This document shows, in pieces, positions 46,626 through 55,532 of a stretch of DNA of 64,000 nt. The notes below the pieces were generated by a model, which saw only the letters and a list, made by a program, of their open reading frames with translations, did no database searches and was not told the DNA's origin. Source of the DNA: Desulfosudis oleivorans (GTDB taxonomy: Bacteria > Desulfobacterota > Desulfobacteria > Desulfobacterales > SURF-7); the NCBI GenBank assembly GCA_020723325.1, contig DYJD01000001.1, positions 310,001 to 374,000 of the forward strand. Direction: 5' to 3'. Position 1 is the first letter of the stretch; each line of letters begins with the position of its first letter. A program made the position numbers and the translations under genes.

Positions 46626-47333
46626 TTGTCGGCCGGCGCCGTGATTGTGGCCGGCGGGTCGGGAAAGCGCATGGGCTCCCAAACCCCTAAGCAATTTCTC
46701 AACCTGGACGGCCTGCCCATTGTAACCCATACCATCAGAGCCTTTCTGGCCTGTCCGGCCGTTGCGCGCATTATCCTCGTTGTTCCCGTCGCGGATTTCG
46801 AGTTTTGCCGAACCCACATCATACCGTTTTTCGGCTCTGCTGCAAAGATTGCCTTGGCCGCTGGCGGCCGTCAGCGTCGGGATTCGGTGTACGCCGGTTT
46901 AATGGCCCTTGAAGGCAGTCAGGGGCTGGTGGTCATCCATGACGCTGTCCGGCCCTTTGTCCGGCCGGAAATCATCACAGCCTGCATTGCCGGCGCGCAT
47001 CAATGGGGGGCCTGTATTGCGGGCCTTCCGATGCATGATACCCTGAAAAAGATTGAAAATGATTTCATTGCCGGCACCGTGGATCGAACAGATGTCTGGC
47101 TGGCCCAAACCCCCCAGGCATTTCACTATGATCTTATTCGAAAGGCCCACGAATTCGCCAAAGCAGAAGAAATTGACGCCACGGATGATGCCTCACTGGT
47201 GGAAAGATTGGGCCATCCGGTGAAAATGATCTTCGGCAATCGCACCAATATCAAAATCACCACCCCGGAAGATCTTGTTTTTGCCAACATCCTGATTTCC
47301 ATGTTGAAGTCAAATGCAAATGTAGTCAAATGA
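46626..47333 (+). CDS. ispD: IspD, MEP-pathway cytidylyltransferase
   Basis: A 235-residue 2-C-methyl-D-erythritol 4-phosphate cytidylyltransferase. Signatures: VIVAGGSGKRMGS nucleotide-binding loop, GRQRRDSVYAGL, VVIHDAVRPFVRPE, TDVWLAQTPQAF and TDDASLVERLG. It makes CDP-ME for isoprenoid synthesis. No ATG precedes the domain; TTG 46626 is the first reasonable start and leaves only four residues before the core, and the binding site is not obvious. IspF, often fused or adjacent, is absent. Confidence 0.94.
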   Translation: MSAGAVIVAGGSGKRMGSQTPKQFLNLDGLPIVTHTIRAFLACPAVARIILVVPVADFEFCRTHIIPFFGSAAKIALAAGGRQRRDSVYAGLMALEGSQGLVVIHDAVRPFVRPEIITACIAGAHQWGACIAGLPMHDTLKKIENDFIAGTVDRTDVWLAQTPQAFHYDLIRKAHEFAKAEEIDATDDASLVERLGHPVKMIFGNRTNIKITTPEDLVFANILISMLKSNANVVK

Positions 47334-47482
47334 GTTCACAAACCCCCCAGGGATCGTTTTCCGCTCTGACTTTGTTTTTTCACACGGAAAATTTTCCTTG
47401 GATATGGGCCTTGGAAATATAATATAATACATAATAAATTCATATTATTATTTTACTTTTGGCAGGGCCAAGGCAAGTTATT

Positions 47483-47505
47483 AAAAAAAAGCGTGAGCTT
47501 TTTTT
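47483..47505 (+). terminator. Terminator after ispD
   Basis: AAAAAAAAGC, loop GTGA, GCTTTTTTT: an AT-heavy hairpin with a T-run on both strands, 150 bases after the ispD stop. Confidence 0.65.
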
Positions 47506-47507
47506 AT

Positions 47508-47537
47508 TTGACAATATGAACGCCTCTCCCCTATAAA
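47508..47537 (+). promoter_or_regulatory. Promoter for the PilZ gene
   Basis: TTGACA (47508-47513) and TATAAA (47532-47537), 18-bp spacer, directly after the terminator and 125 bases upstream of the PilZ start. Confidence 0.6.
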
Positions 47538-47661
47538 AACAATGTTTACATAAGGTTTTTTTAAATAGGACAATGGCTGTCCGCAATGGGGCATGGGTAA
47601 ATACATTTTGGGGGATAAATGCAAACCTGAATACAGGTCGGCGCACTAGATTTTCCGCTAT

Positions 47662-48093
47662 ATGATGAACAAGACGATAAAATCAAAAAAAACAGAAAAG
47701 TGGGCGGAGCGCCGCAAACATAAGCGTTATAAGGTCCAAGAGGGAGTATTTGCAGTGCTGGGGCCGCATACCGCCAAAATGGGCAAAGTCATTGATATCA
47801 GCAGCGGCGGCATTGCTTTTTATCATAAGGACAGCAAGGCATCCATTGAAAAGGATCATGAAGTTTCCATTCTTTTTGACAACAATCAAACCAACGGCAA
47901 TTACGGTCCTTTGAAATTCCAGGCCACCATTATTTCCGAAAGACCTCTGGGCAGCGAGCGCATGCCCAACGCCACTTGTCGCTGCGGCCTGCAATTCAAG
48001 AATCTCACCTATTATCAAAGGGCTTGGCTCATGGAATGTATCCAAAAATACACCCTGGCTGAAAAAGGGGGGCCTTCTGGCAGACGGCGGTGA
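47662..48093 (+). CDS. PilZ-domain protein
   Basis: A 143-residue single-domain PilZ protein. The c-di-GMP binding signature is RRKHKRYKV followed by DISSGGIAF, a close match to RxxxR-D/NxSxxG. The rest folds as a small beta-barrel (FQATIISERPLG, CRCGLQFKNL). It may link c-di-GMP, which the HD-GYP protein at 12525 could degrade, to motility or surface traits. A leader with promoter lies upstream. It converges with the CULT-domain gene. Confidence 0.9.
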   Translation: MMNKTIKSKKTEKWAERRKHKRYKVQEGVFAVLGPHTAKMGKVIDISSGGIAFYHKDSKASIEKDHEVSILFDNNQTNGNYGPLKFQATIISERPLGSERMPNATCRCGLQFKNLTYYQRAWLMECIQKYTLAEKGGPSGRRR

Positions 48094-48102
48094 TCTTCCT
48101 TG

Positions 48103-48525
48103 TCAGGACGGTATGATCAGCCGATTGATGATCAGTCCGTTGAAGCTGAATTCAGAACTGGAGACAAACAGCCAGCCCAGTTGATGTCCGCATTTGCCGC
48201 AGGCCGCAAAACGCCAGCGAAATCCTCGAAACCAACTCCATTCAGAAGTGGGCACGCCGGAATACAGACAGCCTTTTGCTGTTTTATAACAAGCGATTTC
48301 AAAGATGATGCCCTGGGGATTGGCAAAGGCATGCTGATGGGCGCCTTGTATCGCCAGTTGCTCCGAAGCATTGGTAATCACCTGATAGCAGTTCCCGCAA
48401 AGAACGGCATCCTGTTCTTCCGCTTGTCGGCCGGGTCCGGATTGTTCGGCCAAGACCGGAGCAATCAGCGGTTGCTCTTTGGTTGATTTGGCCCTGATCG
48501 TAAAATCCAATGCTTGTGTCGGCAT
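48103..48525 (-). CDS. Cereblon-like CULT-domain protein
   Basis: A 140-residue protein that is essentially a CULT domain, the thalidomide-binding domain of human cereblon. All four zinc Cys are present (C43, C46, C109, C112), and the tri-Trp cage aligns residue by residue: W98, W104 and W118 have the same spacing as human Trp380, Trp386 and Trp400, and the Cys that follow are also at human spacing. The motif WSWFRGFRWRFAACGKCG is close to HSWFPGYAWTVAQCKIC. Short bacterial CULT proteins are known (e.g. from Magnetospirillum); their ligand is thought to be cyclic imide or uracil-like. It is the last gene after rnj-ftsK-methyltransferase on the minus strand. A GGGTGA site precedes ATG 48525. 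Confidence 0.9.
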   Translation of the reverse strand: MPTQALDFTIRAKSTKEQPLIAPVLAEQSGPGRQAEEQDAVLCGNCYQVITNASEQLAIQGAHQHAFANPQGIIFEIACYKTAKGCLYSGVPTSEWSWFRGFRWRFAACGKCGHQLGWLFVSSSEFSFNGLIINRLIIPS

Positions 48526-48558
48526 ATCACCCTATTTGACCGAACCGGGACAAGCGCT

Positions 48559-49209
48559 TCAGGCTTGGGGACCGGCGCTGATTTGTCCACAATTCAGGCG
48601 CTGCAAAACCCCCAGGGTTTTCACACGGGGTAATTCCTGAAAAAGCCCGGAGGCCAGGGCCAGTTGATAGACCTGAAAGGGCGCTTGCCCGCCTTGGGCA
48701 GGATTTTCAAAAATATCATGAATTAATAGATAGCCGCCCGGTACAATGTGCTGGGCCCAGCAGCTATAGTCAGTGAAAGCGGTTTCATAGGAATGGCCGC
48801 CGTCGATGAACACCAGGCCTAGGGGCGTGGCCCATGCGCGGGCCGCGATTTGGGACCGGGCGACAATAGGAACCACGGTGTTTTCCAGGCCCCAGGCAGA
48901 GATGGTCCGGCGGAAATGGTTCAAGGTGTCCACCTGAAACAGATCATAGTTGAAAAGACTCGGATCAAAATATTCTTCACCGGGTTGTTGCTCTTCCGAT
49001 CCGCAATGATGATCAATGGAAAATAAAATTCCTTGGTTTTCCAGGCAGGCGGATCCAAGATAAACAGCGGATTTGCCGCAATAGCTGCCGATCTCCAGGC
49101 AAGGCCCCAGGCGGCTGGCCTTTTTTGCTATCTCATAGAGCTGCATCCCCTCAACAGGGTCTAGAAATCCCTTCACCTGGCTGAGCAGCGCGGCTTCACA
49201 TTTCATCAT
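48559..49209 (-). CDS. Class I SAM-dependent methyltransferase
   Basis: A 216-residue member of the Methyltransf_24 family. The SAM site is CLEIGSYCGKSAVYLG, followed by ILFSIDHHCGSEE and LGLVFIDGGHSYETAF, as in small-molecule or sugar O-methyltransferases. The substrate is unknown. The start overlaps the end of ftsK by 14 bases (ATG 49209; 49206 is also possible), so the genes are translationally coupled. The CULT gene follows after 33 bases. Confidence 0.87.
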   Translation of the reverse strand: MMKCEAALLSQVKGFLDPVEGMQLYEIAKKASRLGPCLEIGSYCGKSAVYLGSACLENQGILFSIDHHCGSEEQQPGEEYFDPSLFNYDLFQVDTLNHFRRTISAWGLENTVVPIVARSQIAARAWATPLGLVFIDGGHSYETAFTDYSCWAQHIVPGGYLLIHDIFENPAQGGQAPFQVYQLALASGLFQELPRVKTLGVLQRLNCGQISAGPQA

Positions 49210-51346
49210 AATTCCTCACCAGCACTTCCCTTGGTTTGGCACCGTCGGATGGTCCCACGATGCCTTCAATCTCCATCATCTCAATGATACGCGCAGCCCG
49301 GTTGTAACCGATGCGCAAATGGCGCTGAACCATGGAAATGGAGGCCTGTCTGGTTTTGGTGACCAGGGCCACGGCTTCATCATAGCGCTCATCATGTTCT
49401 TCGCTTTCAAGGCCTTCCTCGACTTTTGCCGGGGCCTCGGTGACCGTCGCGTCATATTCCGGCGGTTTTTGGTTTTTCAGAAAATCGATCACCCGGGCGA
49501 TTTCATCTTCAGAAATATAGGCCCCGTGGATACGCTGCAATTTGGCCGTACCCGGCGGCAGATAGAGCATATCCCCGCTTCCAAGGAGATTTTCAGCGCC
49601 GTTGGAGTCAAGAATGGTGCGGGAATCGGTTTTTGAGGAAACCTGAAAAGAAAGCCGGGTGGGAAAATTGGCTTTGATCACGCCGGTCAAGACATCCACT
49701 GAAGGCCGCTGGGTGGCCAACACCAAATGGATGCCGGCGGCCCGCGCCATTTGGGCCAACCGGGTCAAGCCCACTTCCACATCCCGGGAAGAGACCATCA
49801 TGAGGTCGGCCAATTCGTCGATGATGATGACAATATAGGGCAGATGCTCGCCGGCCGCATCTTTGTTATCGGCTTGCTCTTTGTTGAATTTTTTATTGTA
49901 CTGGGAAATATTCCGGGTCTGTTTTTCGGAAAGCAGCTGATAGCGGCGTTCCATCTCCCGCACGGCCCAAAAAAGGGCATTGGTGGCCAGCTTCATGTCG
50001 GTCACCACCGGCGTGATCAAGTGGGGAATGCCGTCATATACGGAAAGCTCGATCCTTTTGGGATCCACCATGATCAATCTCACATCCTCGGGTGTGGCTT
50101 TATATAATAAGCTGGTGATCATGGCATTCAAGCCCACGCTTTTCCCCGCGCCCGTGGCACCGGCAATGAGCAGGTGCGGCATCTTGTCCAATTCCGCCAC
50201 CACCGGCTGGCCCACGATATCTTTGCCGAGACACAAGGTCAGCTTGGATTTGGATTTGTTGAAATCCTCGGAGGCGACGATTTCTTTAAAACTTACGGTT
50301 TCCCGGGTGGCATTGGGAATCTCGATTCCGATGGCGTCTTTGCCGGGTATGGGCGCCACGATGCGGATGCTGATGGCGCGCAGGGCCAGGGCCAAATCAT
50401 CTGTGAGATTTACGACCTTATTGATTTTAATACCCGGTGCCGGCTTGTATTCAAAGGTGGTGATGACCGGCCCGGGATAGACCGCCACCACCTTGCCGTG
50501 CACACCGAAATCCTCCAGTTTTTTCTCCACCAGCAAGGACTGTTTGCGCAGGTTTTCATCATCAATGGTGTCCGGCCGGGCGGGCGGATCATTCAGGAAT
50601 TTGATGGGCGGCAGGCTGAAGTCCCTGCTTGCGCGCATGAATGCAAATTCCTCTTGTTGGAGTTTGGGAATCTCTTTTACCGGTTTGGGCGGCGGCGGCT
50701 GTGGTTGAATCTTGATTTCGGGGATTTCTTTTGTTTCCCGCATGGACTGGGTTTTGATACGATTTTTTCTTTTTTCCTTGCGGGCCTTTATAATTTGTGC
50801 CAGGGCGATCAAACGCTCCACCAGTCTGTGCAGGATCCGATAGCAAACCACGGCAAAGCGGGTGGGTGAAAAACCAAAGGATAAATGCAGGCCGATGATG
50901 ATCCAGGCTGTCAGAATCAGAAAGGCGCCGGTGGCTTTGGTGTAAGCCCTGAGAAAATCCCGCAAGGCAAAGCCGATGCCGCCGCCGGCGCTGTACACGT
51001 CACCGAATAAGGCGTAATAATTCTGCCCCAAGGCAGCCAAGGCTCCGGTGCTGATTACAAGCAGCAGGCTTCCTGAAAGAAAGGGCAGGGTCGTGCGGTT
51101 GCTGGGCTGTTTGAATAAGGATAAGATGGACAAGGTCAACAGCACCGGCAGCCAAAACGCACCCAATCCGAACAGGCCGATCAACAAGCCGGAAAAATGG
51201 GCACCCAGTAGTCCGAACCCGTTTTGGATTGATCCCACCGCCTTGGCATGGTGCAAGGAGGGATCATCCGGACTATAGGTCAGAAGGCACACCAACGTAA
51301 ATAAAAGAAGAAAGAATAATAATATGCCGCGGAGTTCTTTGCGCAT
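49196..51346 (-). CDS. ftsK: DNA translocase FtsK
   Basis: A 716-residue FtsK/SpoIIIE-family pump that moves chromosome ends across the division septum and activates dif recombination. There are about four N-terminal membrane segments (about 5-160), a short Pro-rich linker (PQPPPPKPVKEI), the alpha/beta motor with Walker A GATGAGKS and Walker B IVIIIDELADLMM, and a C-terminal gamma winged-helix (SISMVQRHLRIGYNRAARII). It is 33 bases from rnj, and the methyltransferase gene overlaps its end. Confidence 0.96.
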   Translation of the reverse strand: MRKELRGILLFFLLLFTLVCLLTYSPDDPSLHHAKAVGSIQNGFGLLGAHFSGLLIGLFGLGAFWLPVLLTLSILSLFKQPSNRTTLPFLSGSLLLVISTGALAALGQNYYALFGDVYSAGGGIGFALRDFLRAYTKATGAFLILTAWIIIGLHLSFGFSPTRFAVVCYRILHRLVERLIALAQIIKARKEKRKNRIKTQSMRETKEIPEIKIQPQPPPPKPVKEIPKLQQEEFAFMRASRDFSLPPIKFLNDPPARPDTIDDENLRKQSLLVEKKLEDFGVHGKVVAVYPGPVITTFEYKPAPGIKINKVVNLTDDLALALRAISIRIVAPIPGKDAIGIEIPNATRETVSFKEIVASEDFNKSKSKLTLCLGKDIVGQPVVAELDKMPHLLIAGATGAGKSVGLNAMITSLLYKATPEDVRLIMVDPKRIELSVYDGIPHLITPVVTDMKLATNALFWAVREMERRYQLLSEKQTRNISQYNKKFNKEQADNKDAAGEHLPYIVIIIDELADLMMVSSRDVEVGLTRLAQMARAAGIHLVLATQRPSVDVLTGVIKANFPTRLSFQVSSKTDSRTILDSNGAENLLGSGDMLYLPPGTAKLQRIHGAYISEDEIARVIDFLKNQKPPEYDATVTEAPAKVEEGLESEEHDERYDEAVALVTKTRQASISMVQRHLRIGYNRAARIIEMMEIEGIVGPSDGAKPREVLVRNYDEM

Positions 51347-51378
51347 TTTTTTTGTTGCCGTTTTACCGCAGCCGCCGA

Positions 51379-53028
51379 TCAGAGTTCCAAAATAATTGGA
51401 ATGATAACCGGCCGTCTGCGGATGGTAAAGTAAAAATATTGCCGCAAGGCGGTCTGCAATTTTGTACGAATCACTTCCGCCCGGTTGGGCACTTCTGCTC
51501 CCACGTCCTCAACGATCTCCAAAATCACACATTGGGCATCCTCCAGGAGATGACCGGTCTCGGTCCAAAAAACAAAGCCCCGGGACATGATTTCCGGCCC
51601 ATAGCTCACGGTTCCGGTTTCTTCATCAAATACCAGGGTGACGATGACAAGGCCGTCTTCGGACAGGCTGCGCCTTTCCTTCAACACGCTGCGACCCACG
51701 TCACCGATGCCTTTACCGTCCACCAGCACCCGCCCGGTCATGACACTGTCGCCGATGCGCCCGCCGTTTTTCGTGAATTCAATGGTCTGGCCGTTTTCAG
51801 CCAACAGGATTCGCTCTTTGGGAATTCCGGATTGTTCAGCCAGGCGGGCATGGAGCAACAAATGGCGGTACTCGCCGTGTATGGGGATAAAGTAGTTCGG
51901 CTTTGTCAAACCGATCATGAGTTTTAATTCTTCCTGAAAAGCATGTCCGGATACATGGATATCGGAAATTTTTTCATACATGACATCAGCGCCGCGCCGA
52001 TACAAATTGTTGATGATGTTTGTAATCGCCTTTTCATTGCCGGGTATGAATTTGGAGGACAAAATCACGGTATCCCCCGGTTTGATTTGAATGTGCCGAT
52101 GGGTGTCCGTGGACATGCGGGCAAGGGCCGACATGGGTTCCCCCTGGCTGCCGGTGGTGATGATGACGATTTCCTTATCCGGGAACCGGCCGACCTGATC
52201 AATGGTGATTTCCATTTGTTCCGGCACATGCAGATAGCCGAGTTGCTTGGCGATATCAACGGTTAGTTCGATGCTGCGACCGCTGAATACGACCTTGCTG
52301 CCCCTGCGGGCGGCAATGTTGACCATTTCCTGGATGCGGGCAACATTGGAGGCAAAAAGCGCCACGATGATTCGGCCCTGGCTGCGGTTGGCGATTCGTT
52401 CCAAGGTTTCTCCGATGGTTTGATCGGAAATGGTATAGCCTTCTTTTTCCACATTGGTTGAATCCGACAGCAGGGCCAGCACGCCCTCTTCTCCATATCG
52501 GGCGAATTTATTCACATCCGTGCGGCGACCGTCGGCGGCATGGAGATTGATCTTAAAATCACCGGTATGAATAATCAGTCCCACCGGTGTTTTCACGGCT
52601 ATGCCCACACCATCCACCAGGCTGTGGCTGACATTGATAAAGGACAGTTCAAAGGGTCCTATTTTCAAAATTTCATTGGACGATATCTCATGCAATCTGG
52701 CTGCGGCCAACAATCCGTGCTCTTCCAGTTTATGGCGGACGATCCCCAATGTAAAGGGGGTCCCGAATACAGGGACATTAACTTCCCGCAACAAGTACGG
52801 CAGGGCACCGATATGGTCCTCATGGGCATGGGTGAGGACGACTCCGGACAGGCGCAGGCGGTTTTCCTTGATGTAGCTCATGTCCGGGATCACGATATCG
52901 ATCCCCAGCATGTAATCTTCCGGAAACATCAGACCAGCATCGATGACAAAGAGGGTATCATCGTATTCAAATACCATCATATTGAGGCCGATTTCTCCCA
53001 GGCCGCCGATGGGGATAATTTTCAGCAT
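51379..53028 (-). CDS. rnj: Ribonuclease J
   Basis: A 549-residue metallo-beta-lactamase/beta-CASP ribonuclease combining endo- and 5' exonuclease activity. The metal site is LTHAHEDHIG (H67, H69, D71, H72), the beta-CASP motifs include GSQGEPMSALARMS and VHVSGHAF-like HVSGHAFQEEL, and the C-terminal domain follows. Its presence instead of or beside RNase E fits Desulfobacterota. ATG 53028 is preferred over the upstream TTG, with GGAAGAA ahead. It heads the ftsK-methyltransferase-CULT group. Confidence 0.94.
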   Translation of the reverse strand: MLKIIPIGGLGEIGLNMMVFEYDDTLFVIDAGLMFPEDYMLGIDIVIPDMSYIKENRLRLSGVVLTHAHEDHIGALPYLLREVNVPVFGTPFTLGIVRHKLEEHGLLAAARLHEISSNEILKIGPFELSFINVSHSLVDGVGIAVKTPVGLIIHTGDFKINLHAADGRRTDVNKFARYGEEGVLALLSDSTNVEKEGYTISDQTIGETLERIANRSQGRIIVALFASNVARIQEMVNIAARRGSKVVFSGRSIELTVDIAKQLGYLHVPEQMEITIDQVGRFPDKEIVIITTGSQGEPMSALARMSTDTHRHIQIKPGDTVILSSKFIPGNEKAITNIINNLYRRGADVMYEKISDIHVSGHAFQEELKLMIGLTKPNYFIPIHGEYRHLLLHARLAEQSGIPKERILLAENGQTIEFTKNGGRIGDSVMTGRVLVDGKGIGDVGRSVLKERRSLSEDGLVIVTLVFDEETGTVSYGPEIMSRGFVFWTETGHLLEDAQCVILEIVEDVGAEVPNRAEVIRTKLQTALRQYFYFTIRRRPVIIPIILEL

Positions 53029-53072
53029 TTTTTCTTCCAAGGCTGGTAAAACCGTGACCGACGGCTTACTGT

Positions 53073-53405
53073 TCAGGTCTGCACACCAAGGTCGGCAAAC
53101 ATGGCATCGACCAACCGGATGAGCCAGTTGCGCTGTTCTTCAGAGGCATATTGAATGCAGTCGCAGCGTATTCTTTGGCGCGTGCGCACCAGCAGTTCAC
53201 AGGACAGCGCGCTTTCTTCCAAATCCACTGCGAAAAAAAAAGGCCGGCAATCAACATGCTCGGATTGCAATGGCAACAGGCATTCTTCAGCCACGGGTAT
53301 CCAATAAATGCCGCCGATTTCGGCCGGGCCGTACTTTTCATCCAAATGCGCTTTAATCGTACTGTAATCCTGGGGTCTGAGTTCATCGATTCGGTATTGT
53401 TTCAT
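53073..53405 (-). CDS. Conserved-looking small protein, unknown
   Basis: A 110-residue protein with no recognised domain: MKQYRIDELRPQDYSTIK at the start, an FFFAVDLEESALSCELLVRT strand-rich centre and a helical end RNWLIRLVDAMFADLG. It looks like a compact single-domain cytosolic protein. ATG 53405 is at the natural start; the open frame runs on to 53768 but upstream residues look random and lack a binding site. It lies immediately upstream of rnj (45 bases) and may be in its operon. Confidence 0.65.
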   Translation of the reverse strand: MKQYRIDELRPQDYSTIKAHLDEKYGPAEIGGIYWIPVAEECLLPLQSEHVDCRPFFFAVDLEESALSCELLVRTRQRIRCDCIQYASEEQRNWLIRLVDAMFADLGVQT

Positions 53406-53539
53406 GGGCCTGGAATTAGCATAGTTCCGCAAGGCATTCAAGATGTATGATCCACTAATACCCCCCCTTGTTTTTTCCCCGTATTTTCCCCCCAATATTC
53501 CCGTCTTGTCTTTCATTCCATATTGCGTATGTTGGCCGG

Positions 53540-54145
53540 ATGAAAAGAATGGTGCAGGGATTCGCCGTATTGATTTTTGTTTTGTTGCCGGAATACTGCC
53601 GGCCGGCCATGAATGCGTTGAGCAATACCGGTCTGGGTCAAGTGCAGGCAGATGCCGGAAGCCCGGGCATGTCGCCTGCAATGGAAACCGGACCGGCCGT
53701 AGGTGGGGCGCCGCTTTTGGATAATTCCAGTGCCCAGGCAGAGGCCGCTGGAAATGACATGGAATCAAAAATTAAAGCCTTTCGATCCAGCCCGGAATAC
53801 AGTCGTTTTATTCAAGGTTGCCGCCAGTTGGAAAAATTGGCCAAACGCGATGATTATCCCACCTGGGCCAAATCCAAAGGCTTTCAATTGTTCTGCTCAA
53901 GACTGGAAAAAATGTCCCGGCAATGCAATCAGAAACTGGCGGAATTAAAGCAACAGGCAGCAGAGCAGGCGCTTCATCCGTTTATTGCGCTGCAGGAGAA
54001 GATACTTCAGAAAATTGACCGCTTCACTGCCGATTTTAATGAATATTATAATGGCCAGGGCCTGCTGCCGGACATCAAAAAATTAATGGAAGATTTGCGG
54101 GCTGATTCTGCCGATCATCCAAGGGAAAATACCGCCTGCGATTGA
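53540..54145 (+). CDS. Secreted coiled-coil-like protein, unknown
   Basis: About 201 residues. ATG 53540 opens a signal peptide (MVQGFAVLIFVLLPEYC) followed by a low-complexity Pro/Gly/Ala region and then a helical, Gln/Lys-rich stretch (LEKMSRQCNQKLAELKQQ) with about four Cys in total. It could be periplasmic or a lipoprotein-like anchor; no lipobox was convincing. An earlier in-frame start at 53468 would add a Pro-rich, unlikely leader. No binding site is obvious. Unrecognised. Confidence 0.6.
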   Translation: MKRMVQGFAVLIFVLLPEYCRPAMNALSNTGLGQVQADAGSPGMSPAMETGPAVGGAPLLDNSSAQAEAAGNDMESKIKAFRSSPEYSRFIQGCRQLEKLAKRDDYPTWAKSKGFQLFCSRLEKMSRQCNQKLAELKQQAAEQALHPFIALQEKILQKIDRFTADFNEYYNGQGLLPDIKKLMEDLRADSADHPRENTACD

Positions 54146-54350
54146 GGTCCCGCCCTTGTCATTTCTAGGATTGACGCCTGATTCGAATGTTTTTTTTGCA
54201 TATTCAGCAATTCTCACCTCTTGATCTTTTTGCCGAATGAAGGCATAATTATCCCCGTTTAACCAATCCGATATCTATTCCGATTTGCGCCGACGGCAAT
54301 TTGTGTTGCAAGCGCCCTATAAGGCCATCTGTTTTCAGGAGAATATACTG

Positions 54351-55502
54351 ATGCTTGATATCCGCAACGCCACGATTCTCATTGTCGATGATATGGACCC
54401 CATGTGCAAATCCATTCGTGGGATGTTGAAAATACTGAATTTCGGCAAACATTTCCGGTATGGCAGCAACGGTGCCGAAGCCTGGAAAGTTCTCAATGAA
54501 GAGCCTGTTGATTTTGCCATTATAGACTGGAACATGCCCATCATGACCGGGGTGGAATTGCTGAGTCACATCCGGGAAGACCGAAAACTCAGGGATCTGC
54601 CGGTGGTCATGGTTACGGCTGAAGCTGAACGCAGTATTGTGGCGGAAGTGGCTGAGTCTGAAATCGATGCCTATCTGCTGAAACCTCTTACGGTTCGATC
54701 CCTGGAAGAGCGCATCATGAATGTGGTCAACAAGGTCAACAACCCGACTCCCATGATGATGTATCTAAAAAAAGCGCGTGAGCTTGAGGATGCCGGTGAT
54801 TTGGTGGCTGCAATCAATGCGGCCAAGGCAGCCATGAAGGAAGATACATCCTCCTCCCGGCCCATTCGCGAGCTTGGGATTTTATACTATAAAAATACGG
54901 ATTATGACTCTGCGGAGAAATGTTTTGCCAAAGCTGCCAGGATGAATAAACTGGATGTATTTGCTTTTCATTATCTGGGAGAAATTTGTCTGAAACGCAA
55001 TGACATCGAGCGGGCCTCGGAATTCTTCAGCAAGGCCATGCAGATCAGTCCGCGGCATGTGAACAGGGGCGTCAATTTCGGCAAAATATTAATCCAAAAG
55101 GGCATGGTGCGCAAGGCGGTGGCCGTCTTTGACAATGCCATTGAAATATCCAAAGATCCATTGAACCTGCGGGAAGAGATCGCGGAATTCTGTTTTAATC
55201 AATGTGCCTATAATTACTCCATTACTTTAATGGAATTTATTGTCCGACAGATACCGGATCGGAACGACCTATTGTTCAAGCTCGGCCTGGCCCATGAAAG
55301 CATCAATGAGACCAGCCAGGCTATTCGCTATTTCATGGAAGTTGAAAAAAAGGATCCCAAGAACATCGATGTCAAGATGCATTTGGCCAAGAATTTGATC
55401 GCGTCCGGTCAAGCCATTCGGGCGGACGGCATATTGCGGGCCCTGTTGAAATTGAATCCAGAAAACCAGGATGCCCAGGAACTGCTGAAAAAATGCGTTT
55501 GA
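54351..55502 (+). CDS. Response regulator with TPR output
   Basis: About 383 residues. A receiver domain (1-125) has acidic VDDMD, phospho-acceptor Asp59 in IIDWNMPIMTG, Thr and Lys in VTAEAE and LLKPLT. After it are several TPRs (about 130-380, e.g. VFAFHYLGEICLKRNDIERA), so output is probably by protein contact. ATG 54351 has AGGAG 10 bases upstream. The sensor kinase begins 30 bases after its stop, so they are a two-component pair. Confidence 0.88.
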   Translation: MLDIRNATILIVDDMDPMCKSIRGMLKILNFGKHFRYGSNGAEAWKVLNEEPVDFAIIDWNMPIMTGVELLSHIREDRKLRDLPVVMVTAEAERSIVAEVAESEIDAYLLKPLTVRSLEERIMNVVNKVNNPTPMMMYLKKARELEDAGDLVAAINAAKAAMKEDTSSSRPIRELGILYYKNTDYDSAEKCFAKAARMNKLDVFAFHYLGEICLKRNDIERASEFFSKAMQISPRHVNRGVNFGKILIQKGMVRKAVAVFDNAIEISKDPLNLREEIAEFCFNQCAYNYSITLMEFIVRQIPDRNDLLFKLGLAHESINETSQAIRYFMEVEKKDPKNIDVKMHLAKNLIASGQAIRADGILRALLKLNPENQDAQELLKKCV

Positions 55503-55532
55503 ACCCCCTATGTTAACAAAAAGGATGAGCCT

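Larger units (their letters stand above)
47334..47661. other. Intergenic region with terminator and promoter
   Basis: AT-rich, no gene. It holds a T-run terminator (47483-47505) and a promoter (47508-47537) listed separately. Nothing else was recognised. Confidence 0.5.

Noticed and set aside
48100-48486. Plus-strand frame opposite the CULT gene
   Set aside because: The minus strand encodes all conserved CULT residues; the plus frame has none.
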